64,000 nt of DNA. Source: Polynucleobacter sp. 86C-FISCH. GTDB lineage: Bacteria > Pseudomonadota > Gammaproteobacteria > Burkholderiales > Burkholderiaceae. Numbering within the stretch: the first letter of the stretch is position 1; the number at the start of each line of letters is the position of its first letter. The notes under the pieces were generated by a model. That model ran no database searches and had not been told where the DNA came from. It saw nothing but the letters and a program-made list of their open reading frames with translations. The stretch is taken from the NCBI RefSeq assembly GCF_018882415.1, contig NZ_JACVOL010000001.1, positions 1,589,531 through 1,653,530 of the forward strand, in the 5' to 3' direction. Below are positions 55,781 through 64,000 of the stretch, one piece after another. The translations under genes and the position numbers were made by a program.

Positions 55781-57388
55781 ATGAGTCAAATAATTGAAAT
55801 CAAAGTCCCGGACATCGGTGACTACAAAGATGTGCCGGTGATCGAAGTATTGGTTAAAGCGGGCGATAAGATTGAGAAAGAACAATCCATCGTTGTGCTT
55901 GAATCTGATAAAGCCACCATGGACGTTCCTTCATCACACTCTGGCGTTGTCAAAGAAGTCAAAGTGAAGATTGGTGACAACCTTTCTGAGGGTTCTGTTG
56001 TCATTACCTTGGAAGAGGGTGCAGCGGCTGCAGCATCAGCACCAGCTGCTAGCGCTCCTGCGACAGCACCAGTTGCGGCGCCAGTCAGTTCTGGCGGATC
56101 TCCAATGGAAATCAAAGTTCCTGATATCGGTGACTACAAAGATGTCCCTGTAATTGAGGTTTTGGTGAAGGTCGGCGACAAGGTTGAAAAAGAACAATCT
56201 ATCGTTGTACTTGAATCTGATAAAGCCACCATGGATGTTCCCTCGTCACACTCTGGCGTTGTGAAGGAGGTCAAAGTGAAAGTTGGCGATAACCTTTCCG
56301 AGGGATCTGTTGTGTTGATTTTGGAAGGTGGATCCTCAGCGTCTGTAGCTACTCCAGTAGCCGCCAGCGCAGTACCAGCGGCACCAGCAGCTAAAACTGT
56401 TGAGCCTCCGATTGCAAGAGCGCCAGCACCGCCTCCACTGAGCAATACTCCTCCGCCAGTAGACGCAGCAGTAAGTCATGCAAGCCCATCTGTTCGTAAG
56501 TTTGCTCGCGAGCTTGGCGTCACGATTGATCAAGTTAAAGGATCAGGTCCAAAGGGGCGCATTACTCAAGAGGACGTACAAGCATTTGTCAAAGCAGCAA
56601 TGAGTGGCGGAGTAGGAAGTCCTGCGGCTGCTTCTAGCGGTGGCAGTTTAGGTGGCTTGAATCTCATTCCTTGGCCAAAAGTGGATTTCACAAAGTTTGG
56701 TGAGATTGAACGTCAACCACTAAATCGTATTAAGAAACTCACAGCAGCCAATTTGGGTCGTAACTGGGTAATGATTCCAGCTGTGACGTATCACGAAGAT
56801 GCTGACATTACTGACTTAGAGGCATTCCGCGTTCTCACTAATAAGGAGAATGAGAAGAAGGGCGTCAAGATCACGATGCTTGCTTTCTTAATGAAGGCTG
56901 CAGTAGCAGCATTGAAAAAATATCCCGAGTTCAACAGCTCTTTGGATGGCGATGATCTGATACTGAAGAAATACTTCAATATTGGTTTTGCCGCAGACAC
57001 TCCTACTGGTTTGGTTGTGCCTGTCATTAAAGATGCGGATAAAAAAGGCATCTTTGAATTAGCCAAAGAAACTTCAGATCTAGCAGCCCTTGCTCGTGAC
57101 GGCAAATTAAAGCCTGATCAAATGCAAGGCGCGAGCTTTACGATCTCATCTCTAGGCGGTATTGGTGGTACATATTTCTCACCGATCGTCAATGCACCTG
57201 AAGTAGCCATCATGGGTGTTAGCAAGGCTGCGATGAAGCCGGTATGGGATGGTAAGCAATTTGTCCCACGCCTCATTTGTCCATTGTCTTTGTCAGCAGA
57301 TCATCGCGTGATTGACGGTGCTTTGGCTACTCGCTTCAATGTGTACATTGCTCAGCTCTTGGCCGACTTCCGTCGCGCTAGTCTGTAA
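55781..57388 (+). CDS. aceF: pyruvate dehydrogenase E2 component (dihydrolipoyl acetyltransferase)
   Basis: AceF forms the core of the complex and transfers acetyl groups to CoA. The 535 residues hold two lipoyl domains, with lipoylated Lys44 and Lys148, each in ESDKATMDVPS. Ala/Pro/Ser linkers follow, then a peripheral-subunit-binding domain (ASPSVRKFARELGVTIDQV, about residues 232-270). The catalytic acyltransferase domain ends in SADHRVIDGALATRF with its His-x3-Asp-Gly motif. The two lipoyl domains differ at only 7 of 76 aligned residues, pointing to a recent duplication or ongoing gene conversion. Confidence 0.98.
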   Translation: MSQIIEIKVPDIGDYKDVPVIEVLVKAGDKIEKEQSIVVLESDKATMDVPSSHSGVVKEVKVKIGDNLSEGSVVITLEEGAAAAASAPAASAPATAPVAAPVSSGGSPMEIKVPDIGDYKDVPVIEVLVKVGDKVEKEQSIVVLESDKATMDVPSSHSGVVKEVKVKVGDNLSEGSVVLILEGGSSASVATPVAASAVPAAPAAKTVEPPIARAPAPPPLSNTPPPVDAAVSHASPSVRKFARELGVTIDQVKGSGPKGRITQEDVQAFVKAAMSGGVGSPAAASSGGSLGGLNLIPWPKVDFTKFGEIERQPLNRIKKLTAANLGRNWVMIPAVTYHEDADITDLEAFRVLTNKENEKKGVKITMLAFLMKAAVAALKKYPEFNSSLDGDDLILKKYFNIGFAADTPTGLVVPVIKDADKKGIFELAKETSDLAALARDGKLKPDQMQGASFTISSLGGIGGTYFSPIVNAPEVAIMGVSKAAMKPVWDGKQFVPRLICPLSLSADHRVIDGALATRFNVYIAQLLADFRRASL

Positions 57389-57397
57389 GGGGAATTC

Positions 57398-59182
57398 ATG
57401 GCTAAGCAAACAATTCTCGTGCCAGATATTGGTGACTATTCAGATGTACCTGTTATCGAAGTGCTGGTGAAAGTCGGCGACGTTATTGAAAAAGAGCAAC
57501 CGCTCTTGGTGCTCGAATCAGACAAAGCAACAATGGAAGTGCCAGCAGATGCTGCAGGCACTATTACTAGCATTGCAGTTAAGTTGGGCGATAAGGTTGG
57601 CAAAGGTTCTGTGATTGCAGAAATCGAAGCAAGTGGTGCGGCGCCTGCCGCTAAACCTGCTGCAGCTCCTGTGGCACCAGCTCCGGCTGCTCCAACAATG
57701 ACCGCTGCACCTGCAGCAGTAGCAGGGCAGTACAGCGGCAAGGTTGATCATGAATGTGAAGTATTAGTGCTTGGTGCTGGCCCCGGCGGTTACAGTGCAG
57801 CATTCCGAAGTGCTGACTTGGGGATGAATACCGTTTTAGTAGAGCGTTACCCAACTTTGGGTGGCGTTTGTTTAAACGTTGGTTGTATTCCATCTAAAGC
57901 ATTGCTGCACACCACATCTGTCATGGATGAGGTGAAGACCATGGCAAAGCATGGCATTACATTTGGCGCGCCGAAAATCGAGATTGATCAATTGCGTGGT
58001 TATAAAGAATCTGTCATTGCCAAATTAACTGGCGGTCTTGCTGGAATGGCAAAGGCTCGCAAAGTCAAAGTAGTTCGTGGTCTGGGTAAGTTCTTAGATG
58101 CGAACCATGTCGAGGTTGAGTTAACCGACGGTACTGGCCAAGACCTCACTGGTAAAAAAGAAGTGGTGCGCTTTCAGAAGGCCATCATCGCTGCTGGTAG
58201 TCAGCCAGTGAAGTTGCCTTTCTTGCCAGAAGATCCACGTATTGTGGATAGTACGGGCGCACTATTGCTCAAGAGTATCCCAAAGCGTATGTTGGTAATC
58301 GGTGGCGGCATTATTGGTCTAGAGATGGCGACTGTTTACAGCACGCTGGGCTCACGTATTGATATTGCTGAGATGATGGATGGCCTCATGGCTGGTGCTG
58401 ATCGTGATTTAGAAAAGGTCTGGGAGAAGTTCAATGCCGGACGTTTTGAAAAAATCATGCTCAAGACTCGCGCCGCCAAAGCAGAAGTGAAGTCTGATGG
58501 CATACAGGTTAGTTTCGAAGGCGAGAATGCGCCAGCGGAACCGCAAACCTACGACTTGGTATTGGTTGCAGTGGGTCGTACTCCAAATGGCAAGAAGATT
58601 GATGCTGGTAAAGCAGGCGTGCAGGTAGATGAGCGCGGCTTTATTCCAGTGGATAAACAAATGCGCACTAATGTCCCCAATATTTTTGCAATTGGTGACT
58701 TAGTTGGTCAGCCGATGTTGGCTCATAAGGCGGTGCACGAAGGTCACGTTGCTGCTGAAGCAGCTGCTGGCGAAAAATCCTACTTCGATGCGAAGCAAAT
58801 TCCATCGGTTGCTTACACCGATCCGGAAGTAGCTTGGGCTGGCTTAACAGAAGAGCAGTGCAAAGCACAAGGCATTGCCTATGAAAAAGGTTTATTCCCA
58901 TGGGCAGCTAGTGGACGAGCGATTGCTAACGGACGTGATGAAGGTTTCACAAAACTCATTTTTGATGCAACTACTCATCGCATTATTGGTGGCGGTATTG
59001 TTGGCACACACGCCGGTGATTTGATTGGTGAAGTGTGTCTGGCTATTGAGATGGGCGCTGATGCGGTGGATATTGGTAAAACTATTCATCCACATCCAAC
59101 CCTCGGTGAATCTGTAGGTCTTGCGGCTGAAGCGGCCCATGGCCATTGCACTGATCTACCGCCAGTGAAAAAGAAATCCTAA
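57398..59182 (+). CDS. lpdA: dihydrolipoamide dehydrogenase with N-terminal lipoyl domain
   Basis: LpdA (E3) reoxidises dihydrolipoamide with FAD and NAD. The 594 residues start with an additional lipoyl domain (about 1-78, Lys in ESDKATMEVPA) and an Ala/Pro linker. The flavoprotein follows: FAD-binding GAGPGGYSAAFRSADLG, redox cysteines in GGVCLNVGCIPSK, NAD-binding GGGIIGLEMATVYSTLG and the C-terminal HPHPTLGES with the catalytic His-Glu. A lipoyl domain on E3 is known from Neisseria, Ralstonia and other betaproteobacteria. It closes the operon before a terminator. Confidence 0.98.
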   Translation: MAKQTILVPDIGDYSDVPVIEVLVKVGDVIEKEQPLLVLESDKATMEVPADAAGTITSIAVKLGDKVGKGSVIAEIEASGAAPAAKPAAAPVAPAPAAPTMTAAPAAVAGQYSGKVDHECEVLVLGAGPGGYSAAFRSADLGMNTVLVERYPTLGGVCLNVGCIPSKALLHTTSVMDEVKTMAKHGITFGAPKIEIDQLRGYKESVIAKLTGGLAGMAKARKVKVVRGLGKFLDANHVEVELTDGTGQDLTGKKEVVRFQKAIIAAGSQPVKLPFLPEDPRIVDSTGALLLKSIPKRMLVIGGGIIGLEMATVYSTLGSRIDIAEMMDGLMAGADRDLEKVWEKFNAGRFEKIMLKTRAAKAEVKSDGIQVSFEGENAPAEPQTYDLVLVAVGRTPNGKKIDAGKAGVQVDERGFIPVDKQMRTNVPNIFAIGDLVGQPMLAHKAVHEGHVAAEAAAGEKSYFDAKQIPSVAYTDPEVAWAGLTEEQCKAQGIAYEKGLFPWAASGRAIANGRDEGFTKLIFDATTHRIIGGGIVGTHAGDLIGEVCLAIEMGADAVDIGKTIHPHPTLGESVGLAAEAAHGHCTDLPPVKKKS

Positions 59183-59206
59183 AAGAAATCTTTAAATCGC
59201 AAAAGA

Positions 59207-59235
59207 AAAAGCCCCGAGTTATCGGGGCTTTTGTA
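59207..59235. terminator. intrinsic terminator after lpdA
   Basis: An 11-bp stem AAAAGCCCCGA / TCGGGGCTTTT with a 4-base loop and a T-run. It is T-rich on both sides and can also end the converging phasin transcript. Confidence 0.9.
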
Positions 59236-59257
59236 TTGCAGATTACTCTGCAGTACT

Positions 59258-59812
59258 TTATTTCTTCTTCGTAGTTTTGCTCGCAGTATCGGCAGCCTTT
59301 AATACGGTTTCGGTAGCGCTATTCAGATTAGTTTGTGCAACTTCAACTGCATGCTTGACAGCCTTTTGGCTAGTCTCAAATACATTGTTAGCAGAAGCGA
59401 TAGCTTGTTTCATGGCTTGCACAGCCGCATCTGATCCAGCTGGTGCATTCTTAGTCCACTCTTCTACTAAAGAGTTGATTTTCTTTTGGCCTGCTTGAAA
59501 CTCTTTTTCTGCAGATTGAGTAAAGCTGTTTTGAGTCTCGTGAGCTAACTCATATAAGTGGCGGCTATAAGCCATAATTTTTTCTGCCATTGGCTGAACT
59601 GCTTCAGCTTGATGGGCGAGTAACTGTTGAATGTCTTTTACTTCTAATGCTTTCTTGGCGCTATTCATGCTATCGCTCAAACTTTGCTTAGCAATATGCA
59701 TATTCAGTTCTACTAATTTTTCAATGCTTTGCAAAGCTTGATTGGTTAATCCACTCAAGGTCTCTAGGTTTGCTTTTTGTGCTGCTGCAATTTGTTCTGG
59801 AGTTAAGTTCAT
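59258..59812 (-). CDS. phasin family protein
   Basis: Phasins coat polyhydroxyalkanoate granules. The 184-residue product is almost entirely helical, starts MNLTPEQIAAAQKANLETL, which is typical of the Burkholderiales phasin_2 family, and ends in a Lys-rich tail after an Ala/Thr-rich segment. No signal peptide is present. It implies storage of PHA from acetyl-CoA, which the neighbouring pyruvate dehydrogenase supplies. A good -10 box and a TTGC-type dyad lie upstream. Confidence 0.93.
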   Translation of the reverse strand: MNLTPEQIAAAQKANLETLSGLTNQALQSIEKLVELNMHIAKQSLSDSMNSAKKALEVKDIQQLLAHQAEAVQPMAEKIMAYSRHLYELAHETQNSFTQSAEKEFQAGQKKINSLVEEWTKNAPAGSDAAVQAMKQAIASANNVFETSQKAVKHAVEVAQTNLNSATETVLKAADTASKTTKKK

Positions 59813-59885
59813 TTCGGTCTCTTTCCATTTGGTAATTATTTTGATTCTGACTTTAGGCTTTTACCTAATGTACTCTCATTAATAA

Positions 59886-59914
59886 ATTATATGGCATATA
59901 TGTTGCGTTGCAGC
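59886..59914 (-). promoter_or_regulatory. phasin promoter -10 box and overlapping TTGC/GCAG dyad
   Basis: On the minus strand a perfect TATAAT (59886-59891) lies about 75 bases before the phasin ATG. About 10-23 bases further upstream is the dyad TGTTGC-N3-GCAGCA (plus-strand reading), which covers the -35 region. Burkholderiales phasin genes are commonly repressed by PhaR at TGCA-rich sites; assigning this dyad to PhaR is inference. Confidence 0.45.
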
Positions 59915-60011
59915 ATATCTTACCAATCTTGGATATAAATGGGGTGGGTAGACAAAAGCGCCTAAAATCGAAGATTCAGTAAAAAATCCTATTATTTTCA
60001 GCAAGTTACTT

Positions 60012-60899
60012 ATGAAGCTTACGCTAGACAACGCGATTGCCCCGATATTTGTACTCATTTGGAGTACGGGTTTCGTGATCGCGCGTTTAGCAATGCCATA
60101 TGTAGAGCCGGCAACCTTCTTGTTTTGGCGGTTTGCAGGGGTTTTGGCTGCGATGGCAGCACTAAGCTTAGTGTGGAGAATCACTTGGCCTAGCTGGTCT
60201 CAAATCAAGCATATTGCCGTTGCTGGCATCTTGCTCCAGTTTGGTTACTTGCTCGGCGTATGGTTTGCGGTCAGATTGGGAATGACGGCTGGGTTGGTCG
60301 CCATCATTGTTGGACTTCAGCCAATTGTGACTGCCTGGTTTGCTGCCTGGATATCAGAGAGGGTATCGCCGCGCCAATGGATTGGTCTGGGATTTGGTTT
60401 TGCTGGTGTCGCCTTAGTAGTGGTTGAAAAGATTGGTTTTACGCATATTCCTTTGGCGAGTTACGCGCTCGCATTTGGAGGTCTGCTTTCTATTACCTTT
60501 GGCACTCTGTATCAGAAGAAATACTGCCCGGTATTTGACCTGCGTGCCGGCTCATCTATTCAGTTTGGCGTTTCAGCTGCGCTGTGCTTTATCTGTATGT
60601 ATTTGTTTGAATCAGGTGAGATGGTTTGGAACCCCTCCGTTATTGGCGCATTGCTCTGGGCCATCTTCCCCTTATCGATTGGATCAATCAGTTTGTTGTT
60701 CATGATGATTCGCAAGGGGGCTGCTACCAAAGTCACCAGCTTTCTCTATTTAGTGCCACCGACAACTGCTGCAATGGCTTGGATGTTATTTGATGAGCCG
60801 TTTACCTTGTTGATGGCTGTTGGTCTATGTCTAACAATGACGGGGGTAGTGCTTGTAAATGCGCGTCAGGCTAATACAGTGGCGACAATTGCAGAGTAG
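60012..60899 (+). CDS. EamA/DMT family transporter
   Basis: A 295-residue inner-membrane protein with about ten hydrophobic segments arranged as two EamA repeats (first ending near VLVVVEKIGF, second from YALAFGGLLSITFGTLY). IWSTGFVIARLAMPYVEPATF near the start and VPPTTAAMAWMLFDEPFT near the end are typical. Members export amino acids, metabolites or nucleosides; the substrate is not evident. It diverges from the phasin gene. Confidence 0.9.
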   Translation: MKLTLDNAIAPIFVLIWSTGFVIARLAMPYVEPATFLFWRFAGVLAAMAALSLVWRITWPSWSQIKHIAVAGILLQFGYLLGVWFAVRLGMTAGLVAIIVGLQPIVTAWFAAWISERVSPRQWIGLGFGFAGVALVVVEKIGFTHIPLASYALAFGGLLSITFGTLYQKKYCPVFDLRAGSSIQFGVSAALCFICMYLFESGEMVWNPSVIGALLWAIFPLSIGSISLLFMMIRKGAATKVTSFLYLVPPTTAAMAWMLFDEPFTLLMAVGLCLTMTGVVLVNARQANTVATIAE

Positions 60900-61021
60900 G
60901 GCCGTATTAGTAAGAGTGGATTTTGATGAGTGGATGACCTGGATTGGGGCGAATAAAACTGCCTTGCTCAAGGAAATTAATTATCATTCCGTATGTTGAA
61001 AGTTTTGGAAGGTATTTTGGG

Positions 61022-62038
61022 ATGCGTTTGAATCGATTGTGGCTTTTTGCCTTGGCAGTAATTTTTGCGGTTGGCGCTATGGCGAATGCACCTGCAATTG
61101 CTGCTAATAAAGATAAACAGCAAGCCAAAACTACTACTAAAGCAGCCACTAAGACAGGCACCAAGACTTCCAAGAAACCTAAAACCGTTCGCGTAACAGT
61201 AACGCGCTCAACTGAGCCGGTTGTACCTGCAAGACCATCTCTTGCAACTGCATTGGGATTGCGCGGGCAACATGACGATCTGAATCTCAAATCTAGCGTA
61301 GCGATGGTAGTTAATCAAGATACTAAAGAAGTGTATTTTGAAAAGAACCCTTCTGTCAGTTTGCCAATTGCCTCCATTACTAAGTTAATGACAGCGATGG
61401 TGGTGTTAGATGCCAAGATGCCATTAGATGAAACTTTGGTAATCAACTCTGAAGATGTAGCGAGTTATCGCTCATCACGCTTAGCTGGCGGTACTGTTTT
61501 GACTCGTGAAGAAGCCTTGCTGCTCGCTTTAATGTCCTCTGAGAACCGTGCTGCATATACCTTGGGAAGAAATTACCCAGGCGGTGTTTCATCATTTGTG
61601 GGTGCTATGAACCGTAAAGCAAAAGAGCTTGGCATGGACCATTCTCATTTTGCGGACCCAACTGGTCTCATGAGTGAGAACGTTGCAACAGCAGAAGATC
61701 TGACGCGCATGCTCAGTGCCGCATATCAATATAAAACCATTCGTGAGTTTTCAACTTGGCCGGACCTGACCATGGTGATTGCAAAACGTCCGCAAAAGTT
61801 TTTGAATACCAATCGCTTAGTGCGTTCTGGTGATATGAATATCGGCCTGCAAAAAACTGGCTTCATTAATGCTGCTGGTAAATGTTTGGTGATGCAGGCT
61901 AGAGTAAATAACACGCCTTTGTTATTAGTGTTCTTAGATTCTGTGGGAACACAATCTCGTTTTGCTGATGCCGTACGTGTGCGTGATTGGTATGAGCGTA
62001 TGCCGTCTGGCGCGCAGCCAATTCGTCGCTTAATGTAA
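61022..62038 (+). CDS. pbpG: D-alanyl-D-alanine endopeptidase (PBP7/8-like)
   Basis: A periplasmic S11 serine peptidase acting on peptidoglycan cross-links. From the ATG at 61022 the protein has a signal peptide (WLFALAVIFAVGAMANAPAIA), then a Lys/Thr-rich linker (about residues 30-60). The catalytic domain has SITK with Ser118 and Lys121, SSENRAA, and LQKTGF as the KTG motif. An in-frame TTG at 60944 would only place extra residues before the signal peptide. The stop is 2 bases from the end of the converging IclR gene. Confidence 0.9.
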   Translation: MRLNRLWLFALAVIFAVGAMANAPAIAANKDKQQAKTTTKAATKTGTKTSKKPKTVRVTVTRSTEPVVPARPSLATALGLRGQHDDLNLKSSVAMVVNQDTKEVYFEKNPSVSLPIASITKLMTAMVVLDAKMPLDETLVINSEDVASYRSSRLAGGTVLTREEALLLALMSSENRAAYTLGRNYPGGVSSFVGAMNRKAKELGMDHSHFADPTGLMSENVATAEDLTRMLSAAYQYKTIREFSTWPDLTMVIAKRPQKFLNTNRLVRSGDMNIGLQKTGFINAAGKCLVMQARVNNTPLLLVFLDSVGTQSRFADAVRVRDWYERMPSGAQPIRRLM

Positions 62039-62040
62039 GA

Positions 62041-62865
62041 CTAGTTTGCGCTGCCTGGTTCGGCAGATTTGGGTTTAAAGCCCATGCCTTTGGAGATCTG
62101 TAAGGCGGTTTCTTGAAGAGCGCGCAGCCAATCTGCCTGAATACGGTCGGTTGGGGCGCTTAAGGATAAGCCGGCAACCAATTTCCCGGTGTCATCCAAG
62201 ATAGCTGCAGCTAAACAGCTCACACCCAACTCTAATTCTTCATCATCGCGAGCATTGCCCACTTTGCGTACTTGATTGAGCTCAGTTTCGAGTTTGCCTA
62301 ACTCTGTGATGCTATTGCGAGTATGTCCGGATAGGCCGGTGCGTGTGACATAGGCGCGAACCTGACCAGGATCATCGCTAGCTAAAAAGAGTTTGCCAAC
62401 TGAGGTGAGGTGCAAGGGCGCACGACCGCCAATAGCACGGACAACTTGCATTCCTGAGCGCTCGCTATAAGCGCGATCAACATAAACAATTTCATCACCT
62501 TGGCGAACAGAAAGGTTCACTGTTTCACCGGTGAGCTTGTGTAGGGTACGCATTGGTAACTGCGCTGCTTCGCGAACTGACAATCTTGCTTTCACTAAAT
62601 TGCCAAGCTCTAGTAGCTTTAAGCCAAGACGGTAAGTGCCGCCATCACCACGCTCAACTAGCCTGCAGGCAACCATGTCATTCAATATGCGGTGAGCAGT
62701 AGAAGGGTGGAGGCCAGTGAGTTCAGCAAGGTTTTTGAGGCTGCTTGAGTCCTCTTGATCAGCAAGCGCATCTAGCAAATTCATCATGCGCTCCACTACC
62801 TGGATGGCTGTTTTGCCAACCTCACCGGTAGATTTGGGAGTTTTGATGGTTTTACTGGTGCTCAT
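62041..62865 (-). CDS. IclR family transcriptional regulator
   Basis: A 274-residue regulator with an N-terminal winged helix-turn-helix (SSLKNLAELTGLHPSTAHRILNDMV, about residues 38-64 in two parts). The C-terminal IclR effector domain follows (GGRAPLHLTSVGKLFLAS and LGVSCLAAAILDDTGKLVAGLSLS). Such proteins control aromatic or organic acid catabolism or the glyoxylate shunt. No linked catabolic operon is present, so the effector and targets are unknown. Confidence 0.92.
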   Translation of the reverse strand: MSTSKTIKTPKSTGEVGKTAIQVVERMMNLLDALADQEDSSSLKNLAELTGLHPSTAHRILNDMVACRLVERGDGGTYRLGLKLLELGNLVKARLSVREAAQLPMRTLHKLTGETVNLSVRQGDEIVYVDRAYSERSGMQVVRAIGGRAPLHLTSVGKLFLASDDPGQVRAYVTRTGLSGHTRNSITELGKLETELNQVRKVGNARDDEELELGVSCLAAAILDDTGKLVAGLSLSAPTDRIQADWLRALQETALQISKGMGFKPKSAEPGSAN

Positions 62866-62929
62866 AGGGCTTATTGTAGCGATTTCAGACGAAATTGCAT
62901 ATTGTGAAATGCCATTTTATGGGACAAGC

Positions 62930-62962
62930 AATAAAAAAGCCCCTCAATTGGGGCTCTTTAAG
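62930..62962 (-). terminator. intrinsic terminator after pyrD
   Basis: On the minus strand AGCCCC/GGGGCT, with loop AATTGA, is followed by TTTTTTATT. It separates pyrD from the IclR gene downstream. Confidence 0.85.
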
Positions 62963-62968
62963 GGCGTT

Positions 62969-64000
62969 TTAGGGCTGCCTGAGGGCGGTGGCGCACTCGT
63001 TAACTAAGTCTGGACCGCGATAGATTAAGCCGCTATAGAGTTGGACTAGGCTGGCGCCAGCCATGATCTTTTCTCTAGCGTCAGCACCGGACATGATGCC
63101 GCCAACGCCAATGATCGGTAGTTGATTGCCAAGTCTAGCTTTTAAAGCTTTGATGACGATATTGGAGGCATTACGAACGGGTGCACCAGATAGGCCGCCG
63201 GCTTCTTCGCCAAATTCCATTCCTTTGACTGCATCGCGGGAGATGGTTGTGTTGGTAGCAATGACTGCATCGATACCAAACTCAAGTAGTAGATCAGCAA
63301 TGAGATTGATATCGCCATGATCTAAGTCCGGTGCAATCTTCAGGAAGAGTGGCTTACGAACGCCATAGCGATCGCATAAACGCTTTCGAGCTTCATCAAG
63401 GCTGCCAAGTAATTCACGGAGCATTTCTTCGCCTTGTAGAGCGCGCAGATTTTGAGTGTTCGGGGAGGAGATGTTGACGGTAATATAAGTGGCGATTTCG
63501 TAGACGGCTTCCATGGCTAAGACGTAATCACGGGAAGCCTCTTCGATTGGCGTGCTGGCATTTTTGCCAATGTTCATACCAAGAACACCGCCGCTTTGCC
63601 AAAACTTAGAACGGCGTACTCTGGTGACGCAGGCATCAACACCATCGTTGTTAAAGCCCATGCGATTGATGATGGCCTGTGCTTCAGGAAGGCGAAACAT
63701 GCGAGGTTTTGGATTGCCAGGCTGCGGGCGGGGCGTCACTGTGCCGATTTCTAAAAATCCAAATCCCAATGCGGCCAGTGCATCAATGTGTTTGCCATCT
63801 TTATCTAATCCGGCAGCAAGGCCAACCGGGTTTGGAAACTCAATACCGCAAAGCATTTGTGGATCGTTAATCGGCTTAGTTACCAAGCGCTCTAATAATC
63901 CCCAGCGCTGCGCGCGATCCATATTGCTCAGAGTGAGGTTATGGGCTTTTTCAGGGTCTATACAAAAGAGCCAAGGGCGTAGAAGGGAATAGCGATCGAT
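62969..64000 (-). CDS. pyrD: dihydroorotate dehydrogenase (quinone), class 2, 5' end outside window
   Basis: PyrD oxidises dihydroorotate to orotate with FMN and passes electrons to ubiquinone at the inner membrane. Although the first internal ATG is at 63922, the frame continues unbroken to the right edge and codes the family N-terminal helix ([19 protein letters not shown]), so the true start lies just beyond 64000. Visible parts are [19 protein letters not shown], the class 2 catalytic Ser in the [11 protein letters not shown] region, [10 protein letters not shown], and the FMN phosphate loop [20 protein letters not shown]. Confidence 0.96.
   Translation of the reverse strand: MDRYSLLRPWLFCIDPEKAHNLTLSNMDRAQRWGLLERLVTKPINDPQMLCGIEFPNPVGLAAGLDKDGKHIDALAALGFGFLEIGTVTPRPQPGNPKPRMFRLPEAQAIINRMGFNNDGVDACVTRVRRSKFWQSGGVLGMNIGKNASTPIEEASRDYVLAMEAVYEIATYITVNISSPNTQNLRALQGEEMLRELLGSLDEARKRLCDRYGVRKPLFLKIAPDLDHGDINLIADLLLEFGIDAVIATNTTISRDAVKGMEFGEEAGGLSGAPVRNASNIVIKALKARLGNQLPIIGVGGIMSGADAREKIMAGASLVQLYSGLIYRGPDLVNECATALRQP

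Overview
The window reads as the chromosome of a free-living betaproteobacterium of the order Burkholderiales, most likely Polynucleobacter or a close relative. This rests on gene order (ispG-hisS-yfgM-bamB-der-hfq-hflX-hflK-hflC-hisZ-purA; prlC-folD-response regulator-histidine kinase next to aceE-aceF-lpdA), on protein sequences of Burkholderiales type, and on a base composition that is moderate for that order. Coding density is very high, many genes overlap by 1-14 bases, and I see no prophage, insertion sequence, CRISPR array or rRNA. The only gap between protein genes longer than 300 bases (19683-20016) holds a tRNA-Leu(CAG).

Layout. 1-11700: a housekeeping run for isoprenoid synthesis (ispG, cut by the left edge), His-tRNA charging, outer-membrane assembly, ribosome GTPases, Hfq, the FtsH modulators HflKC, and histidine and AMP synthesis. 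11755-19682: malate synthase G, then accessory genes (a papain-like hypothetical protein, a pore-loop channel, an MFS-dienelactone hydrolase-DUF4239-hypothetical run, an APC permease). 19773-23402: tRNA-Leu, RNase R, RlmB and a DUF2892 protein. 23534-27561: a membrane histidine kinase/response regulator pair, MarC and a choloylglycine-hydrolase-like enzyme. 27630-35419: transaldolase and ribose-5-phosphate isomerase, a candidate small RNA, YggX, ArgA and HrpA. 35479-40067: a beta-propeller protein, a polysaccharide deacetylase, a fatty acid hydroxylase-like protein, an EI24 protein and a CinA-like protein. 40272-46494: the nitrogen operon glnA-ntrB-ntrC followed by xth and a secreted lipase-like hydrolase. 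46605-59812: prlC, folD, a FixLJ-like two-component system diverging from the pyruvate dehydrogenase operon, and a phasin. 60012-64000: an EamA transporter, a PBP7-like peptidase, an IclR regulator and pyrD (cut by the right edge).

The items most worth a second look are these. (1) A multi-hairpin RNA on the minus strand between convergent rpiA and yggX (about 29415-29576), with its own promoter and terminator. (2) An NtrC whose GAFTGA loop reads GAFPGA and whose Walker B Asp is Gly, although glnA keeps two good NtrC sites and a sigma-54-like promoter. (3) A strong intrinsic terminator inside the first codons of ntrB. (4) An hflX frame whose conserved N-terminus can only be reached from a CTG codon overlapping the end of hfq. 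(5) Dyad elements between the uncharacterised two-component system and aceE. All of these come from reading the sequence by eye; no alignment, folding or database program was run.
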